The notes: a model not told the origin generated them from the letters alone. A DNA stretch of 44,351 nt from CAVSSX01 sp963730735 (GCA_963730735.1 CAVSSX010000002.1:1-44351); one strand, 5' to 3'. Positions 17,829 to 27,069 are shown, numbered from the stretch's first letter. Numbers and translations are program-made.

Positions 17829-18519
17829 GCCGTCGCGTCTGGTCCTCTGGGATATCGACGGGACCTTGATCGACAGTGGGGGAGTGGGGGCGCTGGTCTT
17901 CGACCAGGCCATCGAACTGGTGCTGGGGGTGCCGCCCGGGCCCCGGCCGAAGATGGGGGGGAAGACCGATCCCCAGATCGTCCGGGAGTACCTGGCCGTC
18001 GTGGCCCCCGGCGCCGGCGATGAGCATCTGCCGGCGGTCCTCGGCCACCTGAGCCGCCTGCTGGGCGAAGCCCAGGACCAGGTCACCGAGTCCGGCCACG
18101 TCATGCCCGGGGTGCCGGAGGCCCTGGCCCGGCTGGCCGGGGATCCCCGGTTCGTCCAGACCGTCCTGACCGGCAACCTGGTGGCCAACGCCGGGGTGAA
18201 ACTGGCGGCGTTCGGGCTCGACCAGTGGCTCGATCTCTCCCTCGGGGCATTCGGCAGCGATGACGCCGACCGGCTCCGGCTGGTGCCGATCGCCCTCGAC
18301 CGGGTGGCCGAACGTCGGGGCCGGCGGTTCGCCCCCGAGGACGTCTGGGTCGTCGGGGACACGGCCAACGACCTGGCCTGTGCCCGGGCGGTCGGTGCCA
18401 GGTGCCTGCTGGTGGCCACCGGGGGCACCGACCGGCCGGGCCTCGAGGCACTCGGTCCGGATGCCGTCCGTGACGACCTGGCCGACACCGACGCCGTCGT
18501 GGCTCTTCTGGCGAGCTGA
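17815..18519 (+). CDS. HAD-superfamily hydrolase (phosphoglycolate phosphatase-like)
   Basis: This 234-residue protein has HAD motif I LVLWDIDGTLIDSGG (nucleophile Asp, then acid/base Asp), motif II around TVLTGNL, and motif IV WVVGDTANDLACARAVGA. The helical cap lies between motifs I and II, as in subfamily I phosphatases such as Gph. It probably dephosphorylates a small phosphorylated metabolite, with substrate unknown. The start is taken at ATG 17815 because motif I follows within 10 residues. It overlaps the NYN-S1 gene by 14 nt, so the two are probably cotranscribed. Confidence 0.87.
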   Translation: MPPAEPSRLVLWDIDGTLIDSGGVGALVFDQAIELVLGVPPGPRPKMGGKTDPQIVREYLAVVAPGAGDEHLPAVLGHLSRLLGEAQDQVTESGHVMPGVPEALARLAGDPRFVQTVLTGNLVANAGVKLAAFGLDQWLDLSLGAFGSDDADRLRLVPIALDRVAERRGRRFAPEDVWVVGDTANDLACARAVGARCLLVATGGTDRPGLEALGPDAVRDDLADTDAVVALLAS

Positions 18520-18527
18520 GGCCGGGG

Positions 18528-18533
18528 TACTGT
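18528..18533 (+). promoter_or_regulatory. Possible -10 box TACTGT for the FabZ-like gene
   Basis: TACTGT lies 8 nt before GTG 18542. It is weaker evidence than the 6-nt cases, and the gene may also be read through from upstream. Confidence 0.35.
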
Positions 18534-18541
18534 CGCCGGTC

Positions 18542-18967
18542 GTGCAGCCGACCGATTTCCTACCCCATCGCGAGCCCTTCCTCTTCGTCAGCGAGATCGT
18601 CGCCGTCGATCCGGCGGTCTCGGCCGCCGGGCGGTGGCACCTGAGCGGGGAGGAGGCGTTCTTCGCCGGGCATTTCCCCGGGCGACCCACGCTGCCCGGC
18701 GTGCTCATGGTCGAGGCCCTGGCCCAACTGGGCGGTATCGCCGTGCTGGCCGACGAGCGCTACGCCGACAAGCTGCCGCTGTTCGGCGGTATCGAGCGGG
18801 CCCGGTTCCGGCGACAGGTCGTCCCCGGCGACACCCTGGATCTCGAGGTGACCGTCGGCCGGCTGTCGGCCCGGGCCGGCACCGGGCACGGTCGGGCCTC
18901 GGTCGGTGGTGCCACCGCCTGCGAGGCCGACCTGCTCTTCGTGTTCGCCGACCGCCCGTCGGCCTGA
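18542..18967 (+). CDS. FabZ-like 3-hydroxyacyl-ACP dehydratase (hotdog fold)
   Basis: This 141-residue hotdog protein has FLPHREPFLFVSEI at the N-terminus and HFPGRPTLPGVLMVEALAQL, the FabZ active-site signature: the catalytic His precedes FPG and the Glu lies in MVEALAQ. FabZ removes water from (3R)-hydroxyacyl-ACP in the fatty acid elongation cycle. The family also includes stand-alone paralogues with other acyl substrates, so gene identity is left open. The start is the GTG at 18542, 8 nt after a TACTGT box. It is followed after 8 nt by exonuclease III. Confidence 0.88.
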   Translation: MQPTDFLPHREPFLFVSEIVAVDPAVSAAGRWHLSGEEAFFAGHFPGRPTLPGVLMVEALAQLGGIAVLADERYADKLPLFGGIERARFRRQVVPGDTLDLEVTVGRLSARAGTGHGRASVGGATACEADLLFVFADRPSA

Positions 18968-18975
18968 GGTCGATC

Positions 18976-19752
18976 GTGCGCCTCGCCACCTGGAACGTGA
19001 ACTCGCTCACCGCCCGGTTGCCCCGGGTGCTCGAGTGGTTGGAACTGGTCTCGCCGGACGTGCTCTGCCTCCAGGAGACCAAGCAGACCCTGGCGGCCTT
19101 CCCCGAGGCCGAGCTGGCCCGGGCCGGCTACGAGTCGGTGCACTACGGCGACGGCCGCTGGAACGGGGTGGCCATCCTCAGCCGGGTCGGGCTCGATGCT
19201 CCCGAGTCCGGGTTCGGCACGGCCCTCGACGAGCAGGGCTGTCGATTGGTGGCGGCCACCTGTGGTGGCGTGCGGGTGCACTCGGTCTATGTGCCCAACG
19301 GCCGGAGCCTCGACAGCGAGCACTACGCCGGCAAGCTGGCGTGGTTGGCCGAGCTGCGTCGCTATCTCGACGCTCGGCGGGCCCCGGGTGACGACGTGGC
19401 CGTGTGCGGGGACTTCAACGTGGCCCCCGACGACGGCGACGTGTGGGACGTAAGCCAGTTCGAAGGGATGACCCACGTCAGCCCGCCCGAGCGCCAGGCG
19501 CTGGCCGAGCTCACCTCGTGGGGACTGGTCGACGTGTTCCGGCGCTTCAACGATCCGGGCGTGTTCAGCTGGTGGGACTACCGGCGCGGCGATTTCCACC
19601 AGGGGCGGGGCATGCGGATCGACCTGGTACTTCTCAGTGCCCGACTGGCCGAGTCGGCGGTCGGGGCCCGGGTCGATCGCGACGCCCGCAAGGGGACGAA
19701 GCCCTCGGACCACGCGCCGGTCGTGGTCGACCTGGCCGACGCCGCCAGCTAG
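18976..19752 (+). CDS. xthA: Exodeoxyribonuclease III (AP endonuclease family)
   Basis: This 258-residue protein of the exonuclease III / endonuclease-exonuclease-phosphatase fold acts in base-excision repair by cutting at abasic sites and trimming 3' ends. RLATWNVNSLTARLPRVLEW and DVLCLQETKQT hold the conserved Asn and metal-binding Glu. VHSVYVPNGRSLDSEHYAGK, VCGDFNVAPDDGDVWD, FSWWDYR and MRIDLVLLS complete the site, and KPSDHAPVVVDL supplies the terminal Asp-His pair. The start GTG at 18976 gives the usual beginning VRLATWNVNS, 8 nt after the FabZ-like stop. It is convergent with the ThDP enzyme gene, 1 nt apart. Confidence 0.95.
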   Translation: MRLATWNVNSLTARLPRVLEWLELVSPDVLCLQETKQTLAAFPEAELARAGYESVHYGDGRWNGVAILSRVGLDAPESGFGTALDEQGCRLVAATCGGVRVHSVYVPNGRSLDSEHYAGKLAWLAELRRYLDARRAPGDDVAVCGDFNVAPDDGDVWDVSQFEGMTHVSPPERQALAELTSWGLVDVFRRFNDPGVFSWWDYRRGDFHQGRGMRIDLVLLSARLAESAVGARVDRDARKGTKPSDHAPVVVDLADAAS

Positions 19753-19753
19753 C

Positions 19754-21334
19754 TCAACCGAAGCCGGCCGGCAGACCGGCCTCGATGAGCGCGGGCCCCG
19801 GCTCGCCGAGGGCCCGCTCCAGCTGGGCGAACAGCTCCTCGCCGGTGGTGGCCCGGCTGGCCGGTACGCCCATGCCCCGGGCCAGGGCGACGAAGTCGAG
19901 CTCGGGCCCGGCGAGGTCCAGCATGGCCGAGGCCCGGGGCCCGCCGCCGTCGGCCCCCACCCGTTCGAGCTCCAGGTTCAACAGGGCATAGGAGCGGTTG
20001 GCGAGGACCACCGTGGTCACGTCGAGCGACTCCCGGGCCTGGGTCCACAGGGACTGGATGGTGTACATGGCGCTGCCGTCCGCCTCCAGGCACAGGACCT
20101 TGCGGTCCGGCGCCGCCACTGCGGCCCCGGTGGCCACCGGCAGGCCCTGTCCGATCGCCCCGCCGGTCAGGGTGAGCCAGTCGTGGCGAGGGGCCCCGAC
20201 GGTGGCACCGGGGAGGAAGAGCCCGCCGGTGTTCGCCTCGTCGACCACGATGGCCTGTTCGGGCAGCAGGGCCCCGACGGCCAGGGCGAGCGTCTCGGCG
20301 GTCAGCATCCCGGTCGGCCGGCCCGGGCGCCCCGCCACGGCCACGCGCCCGGGGCGCGCTGGGGCCCCCAGGGCGTCGGCCAAAGCCGAGAGAGCCGCCG
20401 CAGCGTCCTGGTCGGGGGCCGACAGCTCGAGGACCGTACATCCGTCGGGCACCAGGTCGCTCGGGCGACCGGGGTAGGCGAAGAAGCTGGCCGGTCGGGC
20501 GGCGTCGACCAGCACGAGGTGCCGTGCTCCGCGCAGCTGGGCCTCGGCGAACTCGGCCAGGTAAGCCAGACGGTCGAACGCCGGGAGGCCGGCCCCCCGG
20601 GCCAGGTTGGCCGGAAAGGTCTCCGTCAGGACGGTGGCCCCGGTGGCGTCGGCGACGCGTTGCGCCGCCACCAGCCCCGGCTCGCGCAGTGCCGAACCGC
20701 CCAACAGGAGCACGGTAGGTGTGCCGTCGGCAAGGACCCGTGCGGCGTCCTCGATCACCCCGGGCGGGACAGGCGACCGGCGTCCGGGGGCCCGGGTGGC
20801 CCGGCCCACCGGGTCACCCGCCGGCACGTCGTTCCACGAGACGTCGGCCGGGAGGACCAGGGTGGCGACACGACCGGGCGGGCCGCCGGCCGCCGCCACG
20901 GCATCGGCCGCGTCGGCGGCGATGTCCCCGGGACGCCCGGCGACCCGGAACCAGCCGGACACGGCACGGGCGATGGCGGCCAGGTCGGACTCGAGCGGGG
21001 CGTCGTAGCGGTGGTGGTAGGTGGCGTGGTCACCGACGATGTTCACGATCGGGGTCCGGGCCCGGCGGGCGTTGTGCAGGTTGGCCAACCCGTTGCCGAG
21101 GCCCGGGCCGAGGTGCAGCAGGGTGGCGGCCGGCCGGCCGGCCACCCGCCCGTAGCCGTCGGCGGCACCGGTGGCCACCCCCTCGAAGAGCGTGAGGATG
21201 CCGCGCAGCTCGGGGACGTCGTCGAGCGCCGCCACGAAGTGCATCTCGGACGTGCCGGGATTGGCGAAGCACACCGAGACGTCGTGGTCGACCAGCGACC
21301 CGAGGAGGGCCCGGGCGCCGTTGTGCGTCGCCAT
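19754..21334 (-). CDS. ThDP-dependent enzyme, acetolactate synthase / benzoylformate decarboxylase-like
   Basis: This 526-residue protein has the three-domain ThDP decarboxylase/synthase fold. An N-terminal PYR domain has VCFANPGTSEMHFVAALDD and LFEGVATGAADGYGR, whose Glu activates ThDP. A middle domain follows, then the C-terminal PP domain with LEADGSAMYTIQSLWTQARE and NRSYALLNLEL, an EADGS variant of the GDGS cofactor motif. Many relatives are labelled acetolactate synthase large subunit although no regulatory subunit is linked to them. None is present here, so a 2-oxoacid decarboxylase is at least as likely. The start overlaps the upstream flavoprotein stop by one base, so the two are translationally coupled. 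Confidence 0.85.
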   Translation of the reverse strand: MATHNGARALLGSLVDHDVSVCFANPGTSEMHFVAALDDVPELRGILTLFEGVATGAADGYGRVAGRPAATLLHLGPGLGNGLANLHNARRARTPIVNIVGDHATYHHRYDAPLESDLAAIARAVSGWFRVAGRPGDIAADAADAVAAAGGPPGRVATLVLPADVSWNDVPAGDPVGRATRAPGRRSPVPPGVIEDAARVLADGTPTVLLLGGSALREPGLVAAQRVADATGATVLTETFPANLARGAGLPAFDRLAYLAEFAEAQLRGARHLVLVDAARPASFFAYPGRPSDLVPDGCTVLELSAPDQDAAAALSALADALGAPARPGRVAVAGRPGRPTGMLTAETLALAVGALLPEQAIVVDEANTGGLFLPGATVGAPRHDWLTLTGGAIGQGLPVATGAAVAAPDRKVLCLEADGSAMYTIQSLWTQARESLDVTTVVLANRSYALLNLELERVGADGGGPRASAMLDLAGPELDFVALARGMGVPASRATTGEELFAQLERALGEPGPALIEAGLPAGFG

Positions 21335-22746
21335 CAGGACTCGCCCGCCCCGACGGGGACGATATCGGGCACCGGGTCGAACAGGCGCCCCGGGCCGAGC
21401 GTGCCCCGCGGGTCGAAGACCGACTTGATCCGGCGCATGAGCTCGAGCTTCACCGGGTCGTCCATGGTCGCCAGTTCGTGGCCCTTCTGGGTGCCGATGC
21501 CGTGCTCGCCCGAGACGGCCCCGCCGGCGGCCACCGCCGCTTCGAGCACCGCGTGGACGAGTGCCGCCCGGCGGGCCGGATCGGGCTGGAAGACGGACAG
21601 GTGCACGTTGCCGTCACCGACGTGGCCGCAGCCGAGCACCAGGGAGCCGTCGCGTTCGGCCAGCGCGGCCACCGTCGCCAGGTACCCGGCGATGGCCGAG
21701 CGCGGCACCACCGCGTCGACCAGGTCGTCGGCACCGGCGGCCTTGGCGACCCAGAACGCCCGCTCCCGGGCGGCGATGAGGGCGGCGCCGGCGGCGTCGG
21801 GCAGCACGTAGACCTCGAGGGCACCGGTCGACGAGAGCAGCTCGGCCAGGGCCTCCACGTCGTCGTCGAGGTGGTCCTGGCGGCGCCCTTCGAGCACCAC
21901 CACCAGCCAGGCGGTGGCGGTGGTGCGGATGTCCTCGGCCACACCCAGCTCGATCCCGGCCGCATCGGTGACGCTGGCCAGGGTGAGGGCGTCGAGGTAC
22001 TCGAGGATCACCGGGGCGAGCCCGCTGGCCACGATGGTCGGCACCGCCCGGGTGAGCGTGCCGAGGTCGGGGTAGGGGACGAGCACGGTCGCCCCGTGGG
22101 TCGGACGGGGCTCGAGCCGGAGCACCGCTTCGGTCGTGAGGGCCAGGGTGCCCTCGGAGCCGATGAGCAGCTGACAGAGGTCGTAGCCGTTGGAGGACTT
22201 CACGTATTTCCCGCCGCAACGCAGGATCCGACCGTCGGCCAGCACGACCTCGAGACCGAGGATCCGCGTCCGGGTGACGCCGTGGCGGATCGCCCGCATC
22301 CCGCCGGCGTTGGTGCCGATGTTGCCGCCGATCGACGCACCCGACTCACCCGGGAAGACGGGGTACATCAGGCCGAACGGCAGGAGCGCCTCGTCGAGCT
22401 GGGCCAGGGTGACGCCGGGCTGGACCACGGCAATCTGGTTGTCGACGTCGATCTCGACGATGGTCTGCATCCGGTCGAAGGCCACGACGATCCCGTCGGC
22501 CACCGGTTGGGCGGCGCCCGAGAGCCCGGTGCCACTGCCCCGGGCCACCACGGCGACCCCGGCGTCGTCGGCCCAGGCCACGGTGGCCGCCACCTCGGCG
22601 GTCGTGGTCGGGAACACCACCGCCTGGGGGACGACCGGTCCGGCCGTCAGGGACTCGTCGTGGGTGTAGGCCTCCCCGGCATCGGCACCGGCGATGACCT
22701 CGACCGTTCCGAGGGCCGACCGCAGCTGCTCGACGATGTCTCCCAC
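21334..22746 (-). CDS. FAD-linked 2-hydroxyacid dehydrogenase (GlcD / D-lactate dehydrogenase type)
   Basis: This 470-residue flavoprotein has a PCMH-type FAD-binding N-terminal half (VVARGSGTGLSGAAQPV and PGESGASIGGNIGTNAGGMR) and a C-terminal FAD-linked oxidase domain ending with GCGHVGDGNVHLSVF and SGEHGIGTQKGHEL, both typical of GlcD and D-2-hydroxyacid dehydrogenases. It should oxidise a 2-hydroxyacid to the 2-oxoacid using FAD and an electron acceptor. I set the start at GTG 22746 because AGGGGG lies 5 nt upstream, although the frame is open to 22800. It is coupled to the ThDP gene, suggesting the 2-oxoacid product is passed to that enzyme. Confidence 0.92.
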   Translation of the reverse strand: MGDIVEQLRSALGTVEVIAGADAGEAYTHDESLTAGPVVPQAVVFPTTTAEVAATVAWADDAGVAVVARGSGTGLSGAAQPVADGIVVAFDRMQTIVEIDVDNQIAVVQPGVTLAQLDEALLPFGLMYPVFPGESGASIGGNIGTNAGGMRAIRHGVTRTRILGLEVVLADGRILRCGGKYVKSSNGYDLCQLLIGSEGTLALTTEAVLRLEPRPTHGATVLVPYPDLGTLTRAVPTIVASGLAPVILEYLDALTLASVTDAAGIELGVAEDIRTTATAWLVVVLEGRRQDHLDDDVEALAELLSSTGALEVYVLPDAAGAALIAARERAFWVAKAAGADDLVDAVVPRSAIAGYLATVAALAERDGSLVLGCGHVGDGNVHLSVFQPDPARRAALVHAVLEAAVAAGGAVSGEHGIGTQKGHELATMDDPVKLELMRRIKSVFDPRGTLGPGRLFDPVPDIVPVGAGES

Positions 22747-22837
22747 GCTGCCCCCTGTTCTACGGCGCGACGGGCCTGCCGGGTGGTCGGGCCCGACCAC
22801 GCCGCCGAGAGTACCGGAGCGCCGAAGGACGGATGCG

Positions 22838-24559
22838 CTAGGGCAGGGTGGCTCGGATGGCGGCGAGGCGGGAGGCCACGGTGGCCCGGTCGGTCTGGGC
22901 CGCCTCGGCGGTGAGCTGCTCGCAGGCCCGGGACACGCCGGCCAGCCATGGCGAGGGCTTGCGTTCGGGCCGGCCGCTGGCCGCCTGGCCCTCGTCGGCG
23001 TACCTCGCCCAGGTGCAGGTGAGCTCGAGCTCGGACCGGGTGAGGGCCACGTAGAGCAGCCGACGCTCCTCTTGGCGGGCCCGGTCGGTCCGGGCGGCGG
23101 CGAAGGGGACGAGGCCGTCGGAGGTCCCGATCACGTAGACGACCGGCCACTGGAGGCCCTTGGCCCGGTGGAAGGTCGTGAGGACCACGCCGTCCTCGTC
23201 CGGCCCCACGTGGCCGCCGACCGCCACGCGGCCGGTGTCGACGGCCGGGGCGGCGTCGGTCGAGGCTCCGTCGTCGTCGGACCAGGGCGACGGCTCGTCG
23301 TCCCCGTCGTCGGGATCGTCGAGTCGACCGACGCCGCTGGCCAGCGCGGCGCGGACGTCGGTGGTCGGGCTGGCGTCGGCGCCCGCCAGCTTGAACGGGA
23401 TCCGCTCGGCCCGGAGTGCCTCGCCGATGGGCACGAGCTGGGCGTTGGTCCGGGCCAGCACGGCGAACTGGGACCAGCGGCGCCCGGGGACGTGGGCCCG
23501 CCACAGCTGTCGGGCCACCCAGGCGGCCTCGGCGGCGTCGGTGGAGTGGTCGACCACCCGGGGCACCGGCCCGTCGAGCCGGGTGCTGGAGGGGGCCGAC
23601 TCGTCAGCCAGCCCGAGGGCGGCCGTGGCCACGGTGACCACCTGGGGCGAGCTGCGGTGGTTCTCGTCGAGCCGGAGGACCCGGGTGCCCGGCAGGACGC
23701 TCGGCAACCGGGCGAGCAAGGTGGGATCGGCGCCGTTCCAGCCGTAGACCGACTGGTTGGGGTCGCCGACGACGAAGAGGTCGGGCTCGTCGCCGATCAG
23801 CAGGTGCAGGACACGGAATTGGGCCGGGTTGACGTCCTGCATCTCGTCGACGAACAGGTGCCGGAAACGCCAGCGCACCGTGGCGGCGAATTCCCGGTCC
23901 TCTTCCAGCAGGTCACCGCACCGCCAGAGTAGGTCGTCGAGGTCGAGCACCCGCTTGCGCCGTTTGGCGTCCTCGTAGGCCCGGTAGGCGGCGGCCACGG
24001 TGGCGGCGGGGAGCGGGGACCGGCGGGCCGCCTCTCGGGCCGCCGCCTCGTAGGTCTCCGGGGTCACGAGGCGCGCTTTGGCCCAGCTGATCTCGGTCTC
24101 GAGCTGGGCCGTGGCCGCCCCCGGCCGGCCACCGGGGCGCCCCGACCTGGAGGAGCTGCTCGACGCCGCCCGGTCGCCGAGCGCCGCCGTAAGGAGCGGC
24201 CGGCGGTCAGCCAGCACCGTCGGGGCGGGCTGGCCGCGGTCGGACCGCTGTTGGGTCAGGAGCGCCAGGGCCGTGCGGTGGAACGTCCCGGCCCGCACGC
24301 TGCCGACGTCCAGGGCCCACAAGCGCTGGCGGAGCTCGTCGGCGGCCTTACGGGTGAAGGTGCACACCAGGACGTGGGCCGGGTCGGCCGTCCCGTCGCC
24401 GGCCCTTCGGGCCACCCGCAACGTGAGGACCCGGGTTTTCCCGGTCCCGGCACCGGCCAGTACGCACAAGAGCGGGTCGGTCGCCGTCACCGCCTCGTAC
24501 TGGGCCGGCGTGAGGCCCCGGAGCACAGCGGCGGGGTCACGGGGCTCCGAGTAGCTCAC
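22838..24559 (-). CDS. UvrD/PcrA-like superfamily 1 DNA helicase, short form
   Basis: This 573-residue SF1A helicase has Walker A LAGAGTGKTRVL near residue 35, motif Ia VCTFTRKAADELRQRL, motif II VDEMQDVNPAQ (DEMQD instead of DEQQD), motif III GDPNQSVYGWNGAD, motif V TTFHRAKGLQWPVVYV and motif VI RRLLYVALTRS. It is shorter than PcrA/UvrD (about 700 or more residues): the 2B region is reduced and contains an acidic Asp/Pro/Ser insertion at about residues 425-450. It resembles the smaller actinobacterial UvrD2-like proteins without an HRDC end. It unwinds DNA in repair. The start is a GTG with little leader, divergent from the hydrolase gene. Confidence 0.92.
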   Translation of the reverse strand: MSYSEPRDPAAVLRGLTPAQYEAVTATDPLLCVLAGAGTGKTRVLTLRVARRAGDGTADPAHVLVCTFTRKAADELRQRLWALDVGSVRAGTFHRTALALLTQQRSDRGQPAPTVLADRRPLLTAALGDRAASSSSSRSGRPGGRPGAATAQLETEISWAKARLVTPETYEAAAREAARRSPLPAATVAAAYRAYEDAKRRKRVLDLDDLLWRCGDLLEEDREFAATVRWRFRHLFVDEMQDVNPAQFRVLHLLIGDEPDLFVVGDPNQSVYGWNGADPTLLARLPSVLPGTRVLRLDENHRSSPQVVTVATAALGLADESAPSSTRLDGPVPRVVDHSTDAAEAAWVARQLWRAHVPGRRWSQFAVLARTNAQLVPIGEALRAERIPFKLAGADASPTTDVRAALASGVGRLDDPDDGDDEPSPWSDDDGASTDAAPAVDTGRVAVGGHVGPDEDGVVLTTFHRAKGLQWPVVYVIGTSDGLVPFAAARTDRARQEERRLLYVALTRSELELTCTWARYADEGQAASGRPERKPSPWLAGVSRACEQLTAEAAQTDRATVASRLAAIRATLP

Positions 24560-24772
24560 GGAGGCCTACGGTACCGACCGGTCGCGCCATCGGGCGCCAC
24601 GAGGAGCGGGGAGGGTCAAGGGGGAGGCCAGGGGCTCGTTGGTAGGGTGACCGCCAGCCGGCGACCATGGGAGACGCCGAGGAGAGGGTGCATGGGGACA
24701 GGCGAACAGGGGCTCGGGACGGCGGCGCGCAGCGGGCGGGGTGCGCCGAGCGGCCGGTTCGGCGCCTGACAG

Positions 24773-25525
24773 GTGCTCCGATCGTTCGACGGCGGCCGAT
24801 TGTTCGGCCAGGTCCTGGGGGACGACGTCCCCGACGTCCTGGCCCTCCACGGCTGGGGCCGGAGCCACCGGGACTTCGACGCCGTGCTGGGCGGGGGCGG
24901 CGCCGCCGGACCCCCGCTGGCCTCGCTGGCCCTGGACCTGCCCGGTTTCGGGGCCTCGCCGCCGCCACCCACCGACTGGGGTCCGGCGGAGTACGCCGAG
25001 GCCGTGGCCCCGGTGCTCGACGAGCTGCGCACCCCGGTGGTCGTGCTGGGCCACTCCTTCGGGGGGCGGGTGGCCGTCCACCTGGCCAGCATCCGTCCGG
25101 ACCAGGTGCGGGGCCTGGTCATCACCGGGTCCCCGGTGCTACCTCGGCCGGGTCGTCGGAACCGGCCCCCGCTCAGTTTCCGGGCGGCCCGGGCGCTCCA
25201 CCGGGTCGGCATCGTCTCCGACCAGCGCATGGAGGCGATCCGCCAACGTCGCGGGTCGGCCGACTACCGCGCCGCCCAGGGCGTGATGCGCCAGGTCCTG
25301 GTTCGGGCCGTGAGCAGCGATGACGAAGACCAGCTCCGGGCGATCACGTGTCCGGTGGTCCTGGTGTGGGGCGACGACGACCAGGACGCCGTCCTGGCCG
25401 TGGCCGAGTCCGCCCGGTCGATGCTGGCCCACGCCGACCTGATCGTGTGCCCGGGAGCGGGCCACCTCACCCCCCGCACCGTTCCCGACGTGCTCCGGGG
25501 CGCCGTCACGGGGCTGCTGGCGTGA
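24773..25525 (+). CDS. Alpha/beta hydrolase heading a Mur ligase / Ddl-like operon
   Basis: This 250-residue alpha/beta hydrolase has VLALHGWGRSHRDF (oxyanion strand), LALDLPGFGASPPP, the nucleophile elbow VVLGHSFGGRVAVHLA with the catalytic serine, VLVWGDDDQDAV with the acid region, and CPGAGHLTPRT with the histidine. The start is GTG 24773, because an in-frame TGA lies 6 nt upstream. The last codons overlap the GTG of the next gene by 4 nt (GTGA), linking it to the membrane Mur ligase. Its partner genes suggest a cell-envelope peptide or amide substrate, but this is inference. A TAGGGT at 24643-24648 is a possible distant promoter. Confidence 0.88.
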   Translation: MLRSFDGGRLFGQVLGDDVPDVLALHGWGRSHRDFDAVLGGGGAAGPPLASLALDLPGFGASPPPPTDWGPAEYAEAVAPVLDELRTPVVVLGHSFGGRVAVHLASIRPDQVRGLVITGSPVLPRPGRRNRPPLSFRAARALHRVGIVSDQRMEAIRQRRGSADYRAAQGVMRQVLVRAVSSDDEDQLRAITCPVVLVWGDDDQDAVLAVAESARSMLAHADLIVCPGAGHLTPRTVPDVLRGAVTGLLA

Positions 25526-27069
25526 TCGCCGACCACGGGTCCACCTGGACCGTCTGGGTGGGGGTCGGGGCCTCGGTGGTGGCGCTGGCCCCGGCCGGTG
25601 CCCGCTGGCTCCGGGTGGCCCAGCGCGAGCACTACCTGCCGGGCTCGGTCAGCCGATTCGCCGGGCGATGGTGGCGCAGCGAGCCGGGCAACGTGGCGCT
25701 GGCCGTGGTGGCCGTGGTCGGACTGGTCCTGTCGGTGCACTGGCCGGTGGTGGCGGTGGTCCCGGCGGCCGTGGTGGTGCTGGGGCCGCTGCGCCTCTCG
25801 ATCCGCGGCCGGACGTCCCCCCTGGCGCGCACCCGCCGCCTGCGGTGGTTGGCCCTGGTCTGGATCGTGCTCCAGGCCGTGGTGGTGGCGGTGGGCATCG
25901 TGGTCCACGACGCCGCGGTCGTGGCCGCCCTCGGGGCGCTCGCCGTCCCGTTCCTGGTCGACCTGGCCTGCGTCGTGATGGCCCCGGTCGAGCGGCGCCT
26001 CCTGCGGCCGTTCGTGGTGGCGGCCACGGCCCGTCTCCGCCGGGTGCACCCGACGGTGGTCGCCGTCACCGGGTCCTACGGCAAGACCTCGGTCAAGAAC
26101 CACATCGCCTACCTGGTGGCCGGCTCGCGGACGATCCTGGCCACGCCGGCCTCGTTCAACAACCGGGCCGGACTGGCCCGGGCCATCAACGAGCACCTCA
26201 CCGAGGGCACGGACGTGTTCGTGGCCGAGATGGGCACCTACGGCCCGGGAGAGATCGCCGAGTTGTGCTCGTGGTGCCCACCGGACATCGCCGTGCTCAC
26301 GGCCATCGGCCCGGTCCACCTCGAGCGGTTCGGATCGCTCGACGCCATCGTGACGGCCAAGTCCGAGATCACCACCACCGCCAGCTGTGTGGTGCTCAAC
26401 ATCGACGATGAGCGCCTGGCCGGCTTGGCCGACCGGTTGGCCGCCGGCCCGGACCCCAAACTTGTGCGCCGGTGCTCGGCCGTCGACCCCCGGGCCGACG
26501 TGTGCGTCATGCGCCGCGAGGACACGTTCGCCGTGTTCGTCGACGGCGAGGAGTTGGCGTCGGAGGTCCCGGCACCGGTCGGCATCCAGGCCACCAACGT
26601 GGCCTGCGCCGTGGCGGTGGCCCTGCAGCTCGGGGTGCCGGCGTCGTCCGCCATCGAGCGGGTGGCCAGCATCCCGTCGGTGCCCAACCGCCTGACGCCG
26701 GGGCGCTCGGCCTCGGGCGTCCTGGTCCTCGACGACACCTTCAACGCCAACCCGGCCGGGACCCGGGCGGCCCTGGCGGCGTTGGCGGCCATCGGGACCC
26801 GCCGCCGGGTCCTGGTCACGCCGGGGATGGTGGAGCTGGGCCCCGTGCAGCGCCAGGAGAACCGGGCGTTCGCCGAAGCCGCCGCCCGGGTGGTGACCGA
26901 CCTGGTGGTCGTCGGGCGGACCAACCGCCGGTCCCTCCTCGCCGGGGCCGACCCGGTGGTGCCGGTCGTCGTCGGCACCCGAGAGGAGGCGGTGGCCTGG
27001 GTCCGCACCCATCTCGGGATCGACGACGCCGTGCTCTACGTGAACGACCTGCCGGACCAGTACCCTTAG
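25522..27069 (+). CDS. Membrane-anchored Mur ligase-like (MurF-related) ATP-dependent amide ligase
   Basis: This 515-residue protein has about four hydrophobic segments in residues 8-160, where MurF would have its UDP-substrate domain. The Mur ligase ATPase core follows: VTGSYGKTSVKNHIAYL (P-loop), TPASFNNRAGLARAINEHL, VAEMGTYGPGEIAEL and TAIGPVHLERFGSLDAIV. The C-terminal ligase domain has LDDTFNANPAGTRAAL and VTPGMVELGPVQRQEN. It should activate a carboxylate by phosphorylation and join it to an amine, with the catalytic part facing the cytoplasm at the membrane. The lack of the MurF N-domain argues against ordinary UDP-MurNAc-tripeptide use. It overlaps the hydrolase gene by 4 nt and precedes the Ddl-like gene by 59 nt. 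Confidence 0.85.
   Translation: MIADHGSTWTVWVGVGASVVALAPAGARWLRVAQREHYLPGSVSRFAGRWWRSEPGNVALAVVAVVGLVLSVHWPVVAVVPAAVVVLGPLRLSIRGRTSPLARTRRLRWLALVWIVLQAVVVAVGIVVHDAAVVAALGALAVPFLVDLACVVMAPVERRLLRPFVVAATARLRRVHPTVVAVTGSYGKTSVKNHIAYLVAGSRTILATPASFNNRAGLARAINEHLTEGTDVFVAEMGTYGPGEIAELCSWCPPDIAVLTAIGPVHLERFGSLDAIVTAKSEITTTASCVVLNIDDERLAGLADRLAAGPDPKLVRRCSAVDPRADVCVMRREDTFAVFVDGEELASEVPAPVGIQATNVACAVAVALQLGVPASSAIERVASIPSVPNRLTPGRSASGVLVLDDTFNANPAGTRAALAALAAIGTRRRVLVTPGMVELGPVQRQENRAFAEAAARVVTDLVVVGRTNRRSLLAGADPVVPVVVGTREEAVAWVRTHLGIDDAVLYVNDLPDQYP

Noticed and set aside
19637..21811. 724-residue plus-strand open frame opposite the ThDP and flavoprotein genes
   Set aside because: It spans two real genes on the other strand and has shadow-like composition.
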